A stretch of 64,000 bases of DNA from Candidatus Undinarchaeales archaeon. GTDB lineage: Archaea; SpSt-1190; JASMDC01. Within the stretch, counting starts at the first letter, position 1, and the number at the start of each line of letters is the position of its first letter. The DNA lies in contig JASMDC010000010.1 in the NCBI GenBank assembly GCA_030753015.1, positions 32,099-96,098 of the forward strand. The letters run 5' to 3'. Shown one piece after another: positions 1-9,971 of this stretch. Below the pieces are notes generated by a model. It was not told the DNA's origin. It was given only the letters and a program-made list of their open reading frames with translations, and did no database searches. Both the position numbers and the translations under genes were made by a program.

Positions 1-3000
1 TCCCGTGGGTTCGGCGATGCGCTGGCCATCGGACATCAGGCACGGCCGGACATCTTCGCCCTGGACATACGCAAGCCACGACCGCTCTACGAGGACGTGG
101 TCGAGCTGGACGGGCGTATGGCCGCTGACGGTACGGAGCTCGCCCCCCTGGACCCCGAACAGGTCGAGCGGGAGCTGCGGGGTGTCCTCGACCGGGGTGT
201 CCGGTCCTTGGCGGTGGTCCTGCTCAACAGCTACCGCGACGACGCCCACGAACGGACGGTCGGCCAGGTGGCCCGCAGGCTCGGATTCGAGCAGGTGTCC
301 CTCTCCTCGGCCACAATGCGGGTCCAGAAGATGGTGGGCCGGGGCGATACCACCGTCGTCGACGCTTACCTCAATCCCGTGCTGCGTCGGTACGTAGAGC
401 GGGTGCGACGGGACACCGGTGACGTCCCGCTACGGTTCATGCGCTCCAGCGGGGGCCTGGTGGACGCCGGGAGCTTCACCGGCAAGGACGCGATCATCTC
501 GGGACCCGCAGGTGGTGTGATCGCAGCTTCCCAGGTCGCTGTGTCCTTGGGCATCGAGCGGGTCATCGGGTTCGACATGGGCGGTACTTCCACCGACGTC
601 TCCCGATACGAGGGGGGCCGGTGCGAGAAGGTGTACGAGACAGAGACCGCGGGGGTACGCATCCACGCGCCCATGGTGAACGTTGTGACAGTGGCGGCGG
701 GCGGCGGGTCCGTCCTGCACTTCGACGGTACGCGCCTGTCGGTGGGCCCCGATAGCGCCGGCGCCGATCCTGGACCGACCTGCTACCGCAACGGGGGGCC
801 ACTCACCGTGACGGACGCCAACCTCATGCTCGGCCGCATCCTCCCCCACCACTTCCCTATGGTGTTCGGCCCGGGGCACGACATGCCCCTCGATCCGGAC
901 ATCGTCCGCAAGCAGTTCGCCGAGCGCGCCGAGGAGGTCCATCGGGCCACGGGGCGTCGGATGAGCCCCGAGGAGGTGGCCGAGGGGTACCTACGCATCG
1001 CCAACGAGAACATGGTGCGACCCATCAAGTCCATCTCGGTGGCCAAGGGGTTCGATCCCCGTGACCACGTGCTCATGTGCTTCGGCGGCGCCGGGGCGCA
1101 GCACGCCTGTGCGATCGCCCGCGAGCTGGGGATGGACCGGATCGTGCTCCACCCGCTGGCGGGGGTACTCTCGGCCTACGGGATGCTCCTGGCGGACGTG
1201 CTCCACGAGGACGCGAGGGCCGTGCTCCTCCCCTTGGAGGACGCTTCGGCCCAGGCCATTGAGGAGGCCTTCGCGGACATGGAGCTGGTGCTCACCGAAC
1301 GCGTGGCGGCCGACGGCATCAGACCGGACTGGACCACGATCCGGCGGTTCGCCGACGTTCGTCCCCGGGGCGCCGACACCAGCGAGACCGTACCCTACGA
1401 CGGGATCGACGCGTGTCGGGATACCTTCTCCGCTGCCTATCGGCGCCACTACAGCTTCGAGCCACCGGTCGACCGGCTCGAGCTGGTCACCCTCCGGGTG
1501 GAAGCGGTGGGTGAGCGGCCCAAGCCCGCTGAGCCCGAGAGAGAACAGGTCCGCCGTGAGCTGGGACCGGACGACGCGCTTGAGGTCGCTCGCTCCTGCT
1601 TCCGGGGCATCTGGTATGACGCGCCCGTCTACCGGCGGGACGACCTGCGGCCCGGCGACACGCTCCACGGCCCGGCCATCATGGTGGAGGACACGTCGAC
1701 CATCGTCGTGGAACCCGACTTCGCGGCATCGGTGAACGCCCGGGGACACGTTGAGCTGTACCAGGTGGAACGCCCCCCGCGCGGAGAGGAGGGGACTGCG
1801 TGCGATCCGGTGCTCTTGGAGGTGTTCTCCAACCTGTTCGCCTCGGCAGCGGAGCAGATGGGGAGCGCGCTCCAGCGGACGGCCCACTCGGTGAACATCA
1901 AGGAGCGGCTAGACTTCTCCTGCGCGGTGTTCGACGCAGAGGGAGGGATGGTAGCCAGCGCCCACCACATCCCCGTCCACCTGGGGGCCATGGGCGCGTC
2001 CGTGCGTAACGTGCTGGCGGCCGTTGGCACCACTATGGGGCCGGGTGACGTGTACGTCACCAACGATCCCTTCCACGGTGGCTCGCACCTCCCGGACGTC
2101 ACGGTGGTCACGCCCGTGTTCGCCGGGAACGGGCAGCTACTCTTCCTCGTGGCCAGCCGGGGACATCACGCGGACATCGGAGGGACGACTCCCGGATCCA
2201 TGCCGCCGGACGCTACCTGCCTGGAGCACGAGGGCGTGGTCATCGAGTGCTTCCGACTCGTGGCCGAGGGACGGTTCGACGAGGAGGGCATCACCGGGCT
2301 CCTTTCGTCGGGGCCGTACCCTGCACGCAACCTCCGCGAGCGCCTGTCCGACCTCAGGGCACAGGTGGCGGCGAACGCAACGGGTGTACGTGAACTGCAG
2401 CGCCTGGTGGCCGACCACGGGCTGGGGACGGTCCAGGCCTACATGGGCCACGTGCTCGCCCACGCTGACCAGGTCATGCGACGCGCCATCGGCAGGCTCC
2501 CTGACGGCGCGCATACCGCTACGGACCGGCTCGATGATGGCACTGTGCTACACGTGACCGTCACAGTCGACGGTGACGAGGCGGTAGTGGACTTCGATGG
2601 GACCGGGCCACAGCATCCGGGTAACCTCAACGCACCGCCGGCAGTGGCGATGGCCGCGGTGCTCTACGTGTTCCGCACCCTGGTGGACGAGGATGTACCT
2701 CTCAACGAGGGATGCCTGCGCCCGCTGTCGGTCCGCATCCCCGAGGAGTGCGTGCTCAATCCCCGACCGGGGGCGGCGGTGGCCGGCGGGAACGTGGAGA
2801 CCTCCCAGCGCGTGGTGGACGTGCTCTATCGGGCGCTTGGGACCGTGGCGGCCAGCCAGGGCACCATGAACAACCTCACCTTCGGCCCCGAGGACGGTGA
2901 GTACGGCTACTACGAGACCATCGCCGGCGGAGCGGGGGCCGGACCCGGGTTCAACGGTGCCAGCGCGGTCCACACCCATATGACCAACACGCGCATCACT

Positions 3001-3339
3001 GATCCCGAGGTGCTGGAGCAGCGGTATCCCGAGGTACGTGTGGAGGCGTTCTCCATCCGCCGGGGATCGGGGGGCGGTGGGCGGTACCGGGGCGGCGACG
3101 GAGTCGTCCGAAGGCTGCGGTTCCTGGTGCCATGTCGTGTGTCCATCCTCTCCGAGCGTCGACAGGTCGCGCCCTACGGGCTCGCAGGCGGCGGGGACGG
3201 TGCCACCGGAGAGAACCTCCTGATCCGTGCGGACGGCACCGAGGAGCGGCTCGGCGGCCGGGCCAGCGTATCGGTCTCGCTCGGCGACCAACTGGTGGTA
3301 AGGACGCCGGGTGGCGGCGGTTGGGGCGTAACGATTTAA
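1..3339 (+). CDS. HyuA-HyuB fusion (5-oxoprolinase/hydantoinase-like), 5' end outside window
   Basis: The reading frame is open from base 1, so the start lies upstream; 1,112 residues are visible, and the missing N-terminal part is probably about 100 residues. The first half is HyuA-like: the ATPase signature [10 protein letters not shown] lies near residue 195. The second half is HyuB-like, starting near residue 600 ([12 protein letters not shown]) and containing [16 protein letters not shown] single-chain HyuA-HyuB arrangement is that of ATP-dependent 5-oxoprolinases, which open 5-oxoproline to glutamate; related fused enzymes act on hydantoins or as acetone carboxylase-like proteins, so the substrate is not fixed by the sequence. 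A small cupin gene follows at once. Family assignment is secure, exact reaction is inferred. Confidence 0.9.
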   Translation, partial: SRGFGDALAIGHQARPDIFALDIRKPRPLYEDVVELDGRMAADGTELAPLDPEQVERELRGVLDRGVRSLAVVLLNSYRDDAHERTVGQVARRLGFEQVSLSSATMRVQKMVGRGDTTVVDAYLNPVLRRYVERVRRDTGDVPLRFMRSSGGLVDAGSFTGKDAIISGPAGGVIAASQVAVSLGIERVIGFDMGGTSTDVSRYEGGRCEKVYETETAGVRIHAPMVNVVTVAAGGGSVLHFDGTRLSVGPDSAGADPGPTCYRNGGPLTVTDANLMLGRILPHHFPMVFGPGHDMPLDPDIVRKQFAERAEEVHRATGRRMSPEEVAEGYLRIANENMVRPIKSISVAKGFDPRDHVLMCFGGAGAQHACAIARELGMDRIVLHPLAGVLSAYGMLLADVLHEDARAVLLPLEDASAQAIEEAFADMELVLTERVAADGIRPDWTTIRRFADVRPRGADTSETVPYDGIDACRDTFSAAYRRHYSFEPPVDRLELVTLRVEAVGERPKPAEPEREQVRRELGPDDALEVARSCFRGIWYDAPVYRRDDLRPGDTLHGPAIMVEDTSTIVVEPDFAASVNARGHVELYQVERPPRGEEGTACDPVLLEVFSNLFASAAEQMGSALQRTAHSVNIKERLDFSCAVFDAEGGMVASAHHIPVHLGAMGASVRNVLAAVGTTMGPGDVYVTNDPFHGGSHLPDVTVVTPVFAGNGQLLFLVASRGHHADIGGTTPGSMPPDATCLEHEGVVIECFRLVAEGRFDEEGITGLLSSGPYPARNLRERLSDLRAQVAANATGVRELQRLVADHGLGTVQAYMGHVLAHADQVMRRAIGRLPDGAHTATDRLDDGTVLHVTVTVDGDEAVVDFDGTGPQHPGNLNAPPAVAMAAVLYVFRTLVDEDVPLNEGCLRPLSVRIPEECVLNPRPGAAVAGGNVETSQRVVDVLYRALGTVAASQGTMNNLTFGPEDGEYGYYETIAGGAGAGPGFNGASAVHTHMTNTRITDPEVLEQRYPEVRVEAFSIRRGSGGGGRYRGGDGVVRRLRFLVPCRVSILSERRQVAPYGLAGGGDGATGENLLIRADGTEERLGGRASVSVSLGDQLVVRTPGGGGWGVTI

Positions 3340-3362
3340 TCCTCATCCCCCTCCTGACGCCC

Positions 3363-3629
3363 GTGGTCATCGAGATCCGCAAACCGGGTGAGGGCGAGCT
3401 CAAAGAGCTAGGCATCGACGTCTGGGGCACCTGGGAGTGCGCCGTGTCCGAGTTCTCCTGGGAGTACACCGACCGCGAGACCTGCTACCTCTTCGAGGGC
3501 GAGGTCACCGTCACGTCCGACGATGGAGCGGTCACCTTCGGCGCTGGCGACATTGTGGTGTTCCCCAAGGGTCTGAAGTGCACGTGGAAGGTCACCAAGC
3601 CCGTGCGGAAGAAGTTCAGGTTCGGTTGA
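3363..3629 (+). CDS. small cupin-domain protein (DUF861/EutQ-like)
   Basis: This 88-residue protein is one small beta-barrel cupin: the stretch around TCYLFEGEVTVTSDDG followed by FGAGDIVVFPKG is the typical pair of cupin motifs of the DUF861 type, whose members bind small ligands and often lack full metal sites. I chose GTG at 3363 because all earlier in-frame residues lie in the end of the upstream gene and a TTTAAT box lies about 25 bases upstream, consistent with a leaderless message. It follows the HyuAB gene by 23 bases and may be co-expressed with it. No specific function can be assigned. Confidence 0.75.
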   Translation: MVIEIRKPGEGELKELGIDVWGTWECAVSEFSWEYTDRETCYLFEGEVTVTSDDGAVTFGAGDIVVFPKGLKCTWKVTKPVRKKFRFG

Positions 3630-3656
3630 CGCTACCGCGCACGCGGCCCGTGAGGA

Positions 3657-3664
3657 CATATAAA
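3657..3664 (+). promoter_or_regulatory. TATA box for the GT-C glycosyltransferase gene
   Basis: ACATATAA lies about 29 bases before the ATG at 3690, the spacing expected for a leaderless archaeal transcript. It is given as the clearest example of the spacing used for start choices in this window. Confidence 0.6.
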
Positions 3665-3689
3665 GCTTGGGCGCTCCCTGCGCCACGCC

Positions 3690-5270
3690 ATGCAGTCACT
3701 GGTGGCCTTAATCGCGCAGTTCAGGAGCAGTCATCTCGAGACCCTGCTGACCTCGGTCTGCCTCCTCCTTCTGCCTGTGCTGGTGCTCGCCGCCCGGCGC
3801 GAGCTAGCCACCTTGATCCCGCGTCGATCGAAACGCGAGATCGGGGCGCTCCTGCTCGTGCTGGCGGTGGCCCTGGCGCTGCGGGTCCATCCCATGGCCG
3901 ATCCCTTCCAACACCGTGTCTATTTCGATGAATGGGAATACATGGCCAACGCCCGGTCCATCCTCCTGGACGGACAGGCCTCGGTCTGTGTCCGGGGCAC
4001 CATCGAGCACTGTCTTCAGCCTGCCATATCGCCCAACAACAAGATAGGGTTCACGGTGCTCCAGGCGTTCGCGTTCTCGCTCGCGGGCATCTCCGAGCGC
4101 ACGGCCATGTATCTGACACTGGCCGCATCGGTCGCCTCGGTGGCCCTGGCCTGGCTCCTCGCCGCCACCCTGTTCCCTGGCGAACGGTGGTCGCCTCTAA
4201 CCGCCGCTGTGTTCCTGACGGTGCTCCCCCTACACATCAGGTACTCCACCTGCGCCGCCACGGAGTCTATGTCGCTCTTCTTCGGTGGCCTGGCCATGCT
4301 CGCGGGCCTGGCCGCCGCACATACACCTAGCAGGCGGACGCAGTACCTCGCCGCCGTGACCTTCATCCTCGCGGTGACCGTCCGGTACGAGAACGTGCTG
4401 CTCATCGTACCCCTCGCCCTGCTCCTCAGGAGGACGAGAGGAGCACGCGGACCGGCTGTGCTCACGGTGGTGCTTGTGTCGTCCTTCCTGCTCGCATACT
4501 TCTCATCGGTCAACGTGGACGACGCCACGCCCTTTACGACCTCGATCACCGTTCTTGCTCGGAGCGTGCGCGCCTCCGTCCCCCTGTGGCTCGGCAAGGA
4601 CCACCACCCCCTCCTCCTAACTGCGCTCGCGCTCATCGCCCTGTGGCAGGCGCCCCGAGACCGCTCACGCCTCCTTCTCCTGGCTTGGCTGGTGCCCTTC
4701 GTCATGCTCTATGCTCTCCACGACTGGCCCATGGATATCTGGGACCAGGACCGCCATATGCTCCAGGGGTACTTCCCCATCGTCCTGCTCGCGGCGGCCG
4801 GTGTGGACGCACTGAGGAAGTTCATGGGTGGGGGGAGCGACCGCTTCGTGGCCCTCGTGGCGCTTGTCATGGTGGCCAGCTCGCTCTCGCTCCTGACCTC
4901 CTGCCCCGGCCAGGGATGCAGGGACTACGTCGTTCGCGAGTTGGAGTTCGCCCTAGCGCATCGTGAGATCAGGCCGCAGTGCGTCATCGTTGCGCCGACA
5001 CCTGTGTTCATCAACTGGATATGGAAGCGCCGGGCCGTCTACTTCGAGCGCTTCGATGACGTGGACGACATCCTTGCAAGGGGCGAGTGCGCTATCCTCC
5101 ACGAGAACTTCTATTGTGATCCCGGAGAGCTTGGACCGGCAAAAGTGTACTGGCGGATCCCGGCGGTGTGCGATGCGTACCGTGAACGATACGACGTACG
5201 AACCATACTGGAGGACATCGACGGCCCCTATCCGATAAGGCTTTCGACCCTCTCGTCGAAGGGATCCTAA
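3690..5270 (+). CDS. GT-C fold membrane glycosyltransferase (PMT/ArnT-like)
   Basis: This 526-residue protein has about ten hydrophobic segments. The first extracytoplasmic loop contains FDEWEYMANARSIL near residue 78; an acidic DE in this loop is the catalytic hallmark of GT-C enzymes of the PMT/ArnT type, which transfer sugars from polyprenyl-phosphate donors to proteins or lipids on the outer membrane face. A long soluble C-terminal domain with several cysteines follows (CPGQGC near residue 405). Donor and acceptor cannot be told; a role in protein O-glycosylation or surface glycan assembly is inferred. The stop codon overlaps the stop of metF by four bases (CTAA), a convergent arrangement. 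Confidence 0.75.
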   Translation: MQSLVALIAQFRSSHLETLLTSVCLLLLPVLVLAARRELATLIPRRSKREIGALLLVLAVALALRVHPMADPFQHRVYFDEWEYMANARSILLDGQASVCVRGTIEHCLQPAISPNNKIGFTVLQAFAFSLAGISERTAMYLTLAASVASVALAWLLAATLFPGERWSPLTAAVFLTVLPLHIRYSTCAATESMSLFFGGLAMLAGLAAAHTPSRRTQYLAAVTFILAVTVRYENVLLIVPLALLLRRTRGARGPAVLTVVLVSSFLLAYFSSVNVDDATPFTTSITVLARSVRASVPLWLGKDHHPLLLTALALIALWQAPRDRSRLLLLAWLVPFVMLYALHDWPMDIWDQDRHMLQGYFPIVLLAAAGVDALRKFMGGGSDRFVALVALVMVASSLSLLTSCPGQGCRDYVVRELEFALAHREIRPQCVIVAPTPVFINWIWKRRAVYFERFDDVDDILARGECAILHENFYCDPGELGPAKVYWRIPAVCDAYRERYDVRTILEDIDGPYPIRLSTLSSKGS

Positions 5271-6199
5271 ACGCCCGCTGCCTCGATGAGGCGGACTATC
5301 ATATCCTCGTAACCGACGGCCATGATGTGGGCACCAGCTGCCTTGGTCTTGCGGATGTCGGCCAGCAGGTCGCCGAAGAACTCGAGGTTGATCGCATCGT
5401 AGGCCTGATGTTGCTGGTCACGGGTGAGGTTGCGGGCTGTGCGCAGCCGGTCCATGAGCTCCTCGGGGATGGACACGCCCGGTACGCAGGCATCGAACCC
5501 CTCAGCAGCGGCGAAGGAGCGCAGGGGGAGCAGGCCGATGAGGATTGGGATGGTGACACCCTTGTCGCGTGCCATATCCAGGAACCGGTCGACGGTCTCC
5601 ATGTCGAACACCGCCTGTGTCTGGGCGAACCGTGCGCCCGCAATCTGCTTGCGCACCAGCTTGAGGACCTCGGGCTCAAGGGGATCGGCGTTTGGATTGG
5701 CAGCAACGCCCACGAAGAGCCGGGGCGGCCCCTCGATGGGATTTCCCTCCAGATCGCACCCTTCCTCATCCATGCGGGAAATCATGTCCACGAGCTGGGT
5801 CGAGTCCAGGTCGTATACCGGCATGGTGCCCGGGAGGTCGCCCAGGGACGTGTGGTCGCCGGTGATGGCCAGGACGTTGCGCAGTCCCAGGGCCCATGCG
5901 CCCAGGAGGTCCGACTGGAGCGCCAGCCGGTTGCGGTCCGAGCACCGGAGGTGACATACCGTCTCGACCCCGGTCTCGCGTTCGATGATGTGGGACGCTG
6001 CGATGCTGCTCAGGCGCCCCATGGACTGGCAGTTGTCGGGGACGTTGCACGCCACAACCGAGCCTTTGACCTTCCTGGCCGCCTTGATGAGCCGGGCGAC
6101 GTCGGTGGAGCGAGCGGGCTCCAGCTCCCCTGTGAACGTGAACGTACCCTCGGCAAGGGCGACGGAGAGGGCGCTGTCCAGGGATTTCTCAGCGCTCAT
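5267..6199 (-). CDS. metF: methylenetetrahydrofolate reductase
   Basis: The 310-residue product is a TIM-barrel MetF: FTFTGELEPARS near the N-terminus holds the conserved catalytic glutamate region, NVLAITGDH is the flavin/folate motif, and the last part (IPEELMDRLRTA) matches the family. It reduces 5,10-methylene- to 5-methyl-tetrahydrofolate or a pterin analogue. The longer open frame to 6415 runs through metV, so I start at ATG 6199, which overlaps the metV stop in an ATGA. The metV-metF pairing is that of the MetVF-type enzyme of acetogens and some archaea, where MetV supplies iron-sulfur clusters. It could serve methionine synthesis or C1 assimilation. Confidence 0.9.
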   Translation of the reverse strand: MSAEKSLDSALSVALAEGTFTFTGELEPARSTDVARLIKAARKVKGSVVACNVPDNCQSMGRLSSIAASHIIERETGVETVCHLRCSDRNRLALQSDLLGAWALGLRNVLAITGDHTSLGDLPGTMPVYDLDSTQLVDMISRMDEEGCDLEGNPIEGPPRLFVGVAANPNADPLEPEVLKLVRKQIAGARFAQTQAVFDMETVDRFLDMARDKGVTIPILIGLLPLRSFAAAEGFDACVPGVSIPEELMDRLRTARNLTRDQQHQAYDAINLEFFGDLLADIRKTKAAGAHIMAVGYEDMIVRLIEAAGV

Positions 6200-6840
6200 A
6201 TGCCCTCGACCCCCGTGCGCGGGTGACGTTCGGACCGCCAATCCCGTGGTGGCTCCACACGCAACAGCTGTCCTGCACGTCCGAGCGCTGACAGCCGGCG
6301 CCAGATGAGCACCCAGACACAAGGAATTGCCTGTACATCGACCTCGCACATGCCGTCGACCTGGCCGCCGCAGGGGCCATTGAGCAAGCCCTTGGGACAC
6401 CGGGCCAGTGGGCAAAGCCCGGCCGTGCGGTCCACGAAGCAGTCACCGCAGGCATGACAGCCCTCGAGCACCGTATCCTCCTCCTCGCCCTTGTACCCGA
6501 TGAGCATGGTGTCCGCTGCCGGCAGGACTATGTGGTCGGGGAAAGCGGTCGCCAGTGCCTGGAGGCCTGCCCCACAGGCCGTCGAGAGGATGAGCTGGTG
6601 CTTGCCAGGCTCGAGGCGGTCCCCAACGAGAGCGAGATCGCACTGCCGGGGAACGGCGGTGACATCGATGGTGAGCTTGTCCTCGTCGGTGGTCAGTGAC
6701 TCGGCGAGGGCCTCGGCCTCCTTTGTGCCTCCGGTGCGGTGCACGGCGGTGCACGCGTTGCACGCGACGACAAGGACGGACGTGGCGTCACCAAGCATGT
6801 CCTTGAGCCTACGCTGTTCCTTGAGCCTGGTAAGGATCAT
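6196..6840 (-). CDS. metV: MetV-like cysteine-rich partner of MetF (MTHFR C-terminal-like domain)
   Basis: The 214-residue protein begins with a CNAC motif near residue 28, has ACGAG in the middle, and a dense cysteine cluster (CHACGDC, LCPLARCPKG, GPCGG, MCEV) in the second half, the pattern of the zinc/iron-sulfur MTHFR_C domain of MetV. It is translationally coupled to metF by a 4-base overlap. In acetogens MetV binds MetF and carries clusters; electron delivery to MetF is inferred here. A TTTAAATA box about 30 bases upstream of the ATG indicates a leaderless transcript. The C-terminal 35 residues are basic and lie past the cysteine cluster. Confidence 0.8.
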   Translation of the reverse strand: MILTRLKEQRRLKDMLGDATSVLVVACNACTAVHRTGGTKEAEALAESLTTDEDKLTIDVTAVPRQCDLALVGDRLEPGKHQLILSTACGAGLQALATAFPDHIVLPAADTMLIGYKGEEEDTVLEGCHACGDCFVDRTAGLCPLARCPKGLLNGPCGGQVDGMCEVDVQAIPCVWVLIWRRLSALGRAGQLLRVEPPRDWRSERHPRTGVEGI

Positions 6841-6958
6841 GGCCGCTATCCCGGAAGTCGTTGCAGGTATTTAAAGGTGTGGTCGCCGCAGGCCTGGCGC
6901 ACCCAAACCAATATAATCACTGACGTCCTCTAATTATCCACACCTGGTGATACCTCCC

Positions 6959-7687
6959 ATGCACACGGAGCCCATCGTTGTGGAAGGCAGGACCTACGCG
7001 GTCCGCATCCATCTTGAGAGCCGCCGCAACTGCCGTGTGTCCGTGGGGAAGCAGGGGGTGAGCATCCGGATGCCGCGGTGGATGCCCCGGGCAGACAAGG
7101 AGTGGCATCTAGTGGAGCTCCGGGCTTGGGCCGTCGAACGCATCACCAGGGAGCCCGAGCGGTTCGCCCCACGGCGCGGACGAGAGTACCACGACGGCCA
7201 CGTGCTGCGTGCGGCCGGTGAGGAGTACGTTGTCCGCCTCAACCTCGAGGAGCGGCGTACGTCCTCAGGCCGGATACGCGGGAACGAGCTACATCTACAC
7301 CACCCCTGGCGTCTCCCGACGGACGAGCTCAGAACGCGAAGCGCCACGGTGGTAAGCCGCCTGCTGGCGGACCGGCACCTACCCCGGGTGAGGGACCTCG
7401 TCGACCGGCTCAATCGGGAGCACTTCCAGGCGAAAGTGAACCAGGTCCGCCTCAAGCACCAGCGCTCCCGATGGGGCTCGTGTTCCTCACGTGGGAACAT
7501 CAACCTCTCCACCCGGCTCCTCATGGCGCCCCCGGACGTGCTGGAGTACGTCATAGTCCATGAGCTCGCCCATCTGAAGGTACGCAAGCACGATCGGAAG
7601 TTCTGGCAGCTCGTGGAGCGGGTGGTGCCCGACTACAAGGAGAAGGTCGCCTGGCTGCGCGAGCACGGACGCGAGTGCGACCTCTAA
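6959..7687 (+). CDS. YgjP/DUF45-type zinc metallopeptidase
   Basis: A 242-residue protein with the DUF45 signature: RLKHQRSRWGSCSSRGNI, then the gluzincin-like HELAHLKVRKHDRKFW, in which the two histidines of HELAH and the later histidine bind zinc and the glutamate is catalytic. The N-terminal third is a basic beta-rich domain typical of the family. ATG 6959 is preferred over GTG 6947 because GGTGAT, a full match to the archaeal anti-Shine-Dalgarno core, lies seven bases before it. DUF45 proteases are often linked to DNA repair or restriction systems, and the neighbour is a Hef-like helicase, but no partner is certain here. Confidence 0.85.
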   Translation: MHTEPIVVEGRTYAVRIHLESRRNCRVSVGKQGVSIRMPRWMPRADKEWHLVELRAWAVERITREPERFAPRRGREYHDGHVLRAAGEEYVVRLNLEERRTSSGRIRGNELHLHHPWRLPTDELRTRSATVVSRLLADRHLPRVRDLVDRLNREHFQAKVNQVRLKHQRSRWGSCSSRGNINLSTRLLMAPPDVLEYVIVHELAHLKVRKHDRKFWQLVERVVPDYKEKVAWLREHGRECDL

Positions 7688-7693
7688 AGGGAC

Positions 7694-9598
7694 TTAGAGC
7701 ATAGCAATGCGGTCGGGGGACGGGCGGTACACCATCCCCTCGACAGACAGTCGCTCCACGGCCTTTGATAGCACGCCCTCGGGGATGCCCTTGCCCTCGG
7801 CGGCCGCGATGAGTTCGTCGAGCCCCACTTCACCACCATTTCGGTGGAGATGGATCATCACCCAATGAACAACACGGTTCATGGCGGGGCCCACCTGCTC
7901 GGGCTCCTCGCGCAAAGCGTCTGCAGGTCCCGATGGTGCGTCCCGTGCGGAGGGCCGTGTACCGCTCTTCAGCCGGAACCGTGCATCCCGCTCCCGCACG
8001 GTCCACCCAGGTGGCTCGGAGATGGGCGACCGCTCGAGCTTGAGGTCCAGTTCACCATACAGCCGGGAGACGATGCCCTTCATCCGGCGCTCCCGTCCCT
8101 GGCTGGCCCAGGCATACGCGACGTCCACCGTCCCTCGGCTGAGTAGGATGTCCACCGCGCCCGAGTGCTTCCGGCCGGTGCGGCCCCTTCGCTGGATGAG
8201 CCTGATCTCCGAGGGGATGGGCTCGTAGAACACCACCCGGTTCACAGCTGGGATGTCCAGTCCTTCCTCCGCGATGGACGTTGCGACCAGCACGTTGTGC
8301 TCGCCGGCAGCGAACTGTTGGATCCGCTCGGCCTGCTCGTTCTGAGATAGACCGGCGGAGCCCTCGCGGCTCGCCTGGCCAACGAAACGGATGGCGCGTG
8401 CACCGGGCACGTCTGCCAGGGCCTCGACGATGCGATCGACCGTGTCCCTGAACTGGGCGAACACGATGATGCGAGAGGCCGGTTCGTTTGCCAGCTCCTG
8501 CTCCACGAGACCTGCCAGCGCACCGAGCTTGGGATGGGGGATGTGCTCCCACCGCTTGGCCAGGGCCACGAGCTCCTTGAAGCGGGGGTCCTGGCAGAGG
8601 CGCTGTGCCGTCTTGGAGGTCTTGCGCCCCACCTCCCCAAGGAAGCGTACGAGCACCGTGATGTCCTGTGTGGTGAGCACCTCGAGTGCATGCATGAGCG
8701 ACATGGCCGTGGCCTGGAGCCCAAGCTGCCAGTACACGGGACCCGTCTCCCCCGCGGCCAGCCGCGCTTGGAGCTTGCGTCCCAGCTCCAGGATCTCGCC
8801 TTTGGTGACGCGGCCGTCCTTGCCGCGGGGCGGTCCGAGCACATCCAGCCGGCGAAGACGTACGATCACGTCATCCAGCAGTGAACGGATGAGGTCCGCC
8901 AAGTGCTCGTAGTGGCGAGGGAGGTCGACATGATGGTACCGTTTCTCAATAGACTGGATGTAGGGGGCCACGTCCTCGTCCTCGTCGGAGCGGAACTCTA
9001 TGGTCTCGATGGAAAGTGCGTCACACAGGTCCTGGATACGCTCACGGGTGCTGCCGGGGGATGCCGTCAGGCCCAGGACGCGAGGATCGGAGCAGGTCTC
9101 TATGTAGCGTCGGGCGATCTCGGTGTAGGCATAGCTGGCCCGGGCACGATGTGCCTCGTCGAACACGACCAGTACACAGTTGGAAAGGTCGTACCGACCG
9201 GTCCGTAGGTCATTGCGCACCGTCTGCGGTGTGGCGAAGACCACCCTGGACGCGTCCCACACGATACGACGGACCGCCTGGGGAACCCTGCCGGTGAGCA
9301 TACCAACGGCCTCCACGGGGACGTCACTGTTCAGGAACTGGGTGAAGGAGCGCCGGTGCTGGTCGACCAGGGGCACGGTGGGAGCGAGCACGAGCACTTT
9401 ACCCCATGGGTATTGATCGAGACGCTCCACGGCGACCATGAGGCTGATGACCGTTTTCCCAAGGGCGGTCGGGAGGATGACCAGCGTGTTGCCGTGCTTG
9501 CAGCTGGCCGTGATGCTGCGCTGGTAGAGCCGGTCCTCGATGGTGCCCCGCTTCAGCAGGCGGTGGTCAACGTATGCGGGCACCTCCTCGGCCTCCAT
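7694..9598 (-). CDS. Hef/FANCM-type superfamily 2 helicase without the nuclease domain
   Basis: The 634-residue protein carries the full SF2 helicase core: Walker A PTALGKT at residues 43-49, DEAH near 145 (VVFDEAH), GLTASPG, the Hef-specific helical insert in the middle, and motif VI QRRGRTGR near residue 465. Euryarchaeal Hef joins this helicase to an XPF-type nuclease plus HhH. Here, after the helicase end (LYGELDLKLERSP), only about 95 residues remain, ending in a probable winged helix (GGEVGLDELIAAAEGKG). The alanine in PTALGKT replaces the usual glycine. It probably remodels stalled forks; a nuclease would have to act in trans. Confidence 0.88.
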   Translation of the reverse strand: MEAEEVPAYVDHRLLKRGTIEDRLYQRSITASCKHGNTLVILPTALGKTVISLMVAVERLDQYPWGKVLVLAPTVPLVDQHRRSFTQFLNSDVPVEAVGMLTGRVPQAVRRIVWDASRVVFATPQTVRNDLRTGRYDLSNCVLVVFDEAHRARASYAYTEIARRYIETCSDPRVLGLTASPGSTRERIQDLCDALSIETIEFRSDEDEDVAPYIQSIEKRYHHVDLPRHYEHLADLIRSLLDDVIVRLRRLDVLGPPRGKDGRVTKGEILELGRKLQARLAAGETGPVYWQLGLQATAMSLMHALEVLTTQDITVLVRFLGEVGRKTSKTAQRLCQDPRFKELVALAKRWEHIPHPKLGALAGLVEQELANEPASRIIVFAQFRDTVDRIVEALADVPGARAIRFVGQASREGSAGLSQNEQAERIQQFAAGEHNVLVATSIAEEGLDIPAVNRVVFYEPIPSEIRLIQRRGRTGRKHSGAVDILLSRGTVDVAYAWASQGRERRMKGIVSRLYGELDLKLERSPISEPPGWTVRERDARFRLKSGTRPSARDAPSGPADALREEPEQVGPAMNRVVHWVMIHLHRNGGEVGLDELIAAAEGKGIPEGVLSKAVERLSVEGMVYRPSPDRIAML

Positions 9599-9723
9599 GG
9601 TTGACGGATGGTCATGTATGTATTAAGGTGTTATGGTGGGGCCGTGCCGCTATTCTGAGAAAGTAGTCATAGCGGGGTCGTCCTGCGACCCCGCTATCGA
9701 TACACCTGGTCCTATCGGGATTA

Positions 9724-9927
9724 TCAGGTCCGGAGGGCCAGCTTGATGTCCTTGGCCATAACGGTCTTGCGGCCGCTGTGCCGGGCGATCTGGTTCGCCT
9801 GGTCGGCGACCTCCATGGCATACTCCTCGAGGATCTCTTGCAGGGCCTGAACGCCGCTAACAGCGACGCGCTTGGCGCCAGCGTTCTTCATAAGGCGCGC
9901 AACGGCAGCGAAAGGCAGTTCTGACAT
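9724..9927 (-). CDS. archaeal histone
   Basis: A 67-residue single histone fold: the N-terminal helix LPFAAVARLMKNAGAKRVA, the long central helix ALQEILEEYAMEVADQANQIA, and the C-terminal R(H)SGRKTVMAKDIKLAL signature that forms the dimer and DNA-contact loop. The length is typical of HMf-type histones, which wrap DNA as dimers and hypernucleosomes. An open frame continues upstream to 10440, but it is low-complexity antisense of the Gln-rich gene, so ATG 9927 is chosen; GGTGAG lies just before it and an AT-rich TATA element (CTTATAAATT) lies at 9957-9966. No tail or second histone is seen in the window. Confidence 0.95.
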   Translation of the reverse strand: MSELPFAAVARLMKNAGAKRVAVSGVQALQEILEEYAMEVADQANQIARHSGRKTVMAKDIKLALRT

Positions 9928-9971
9928 AATCTCACCGGCTTTCACAAACAGATTCCAATTTATAAGAATTT

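Noticed and set aside
12..397. 130-codon frame at the left edge
   Set aside because: Out of frame with HyuA; Ser/Trp/Arg-rich shadow composition.
991..1887. 298-codon minus-strand frame in the HyuAB gene
   Set aside because: Antisense shadow; the plus-strand frame has continuous HyuA and HyuB motifs.
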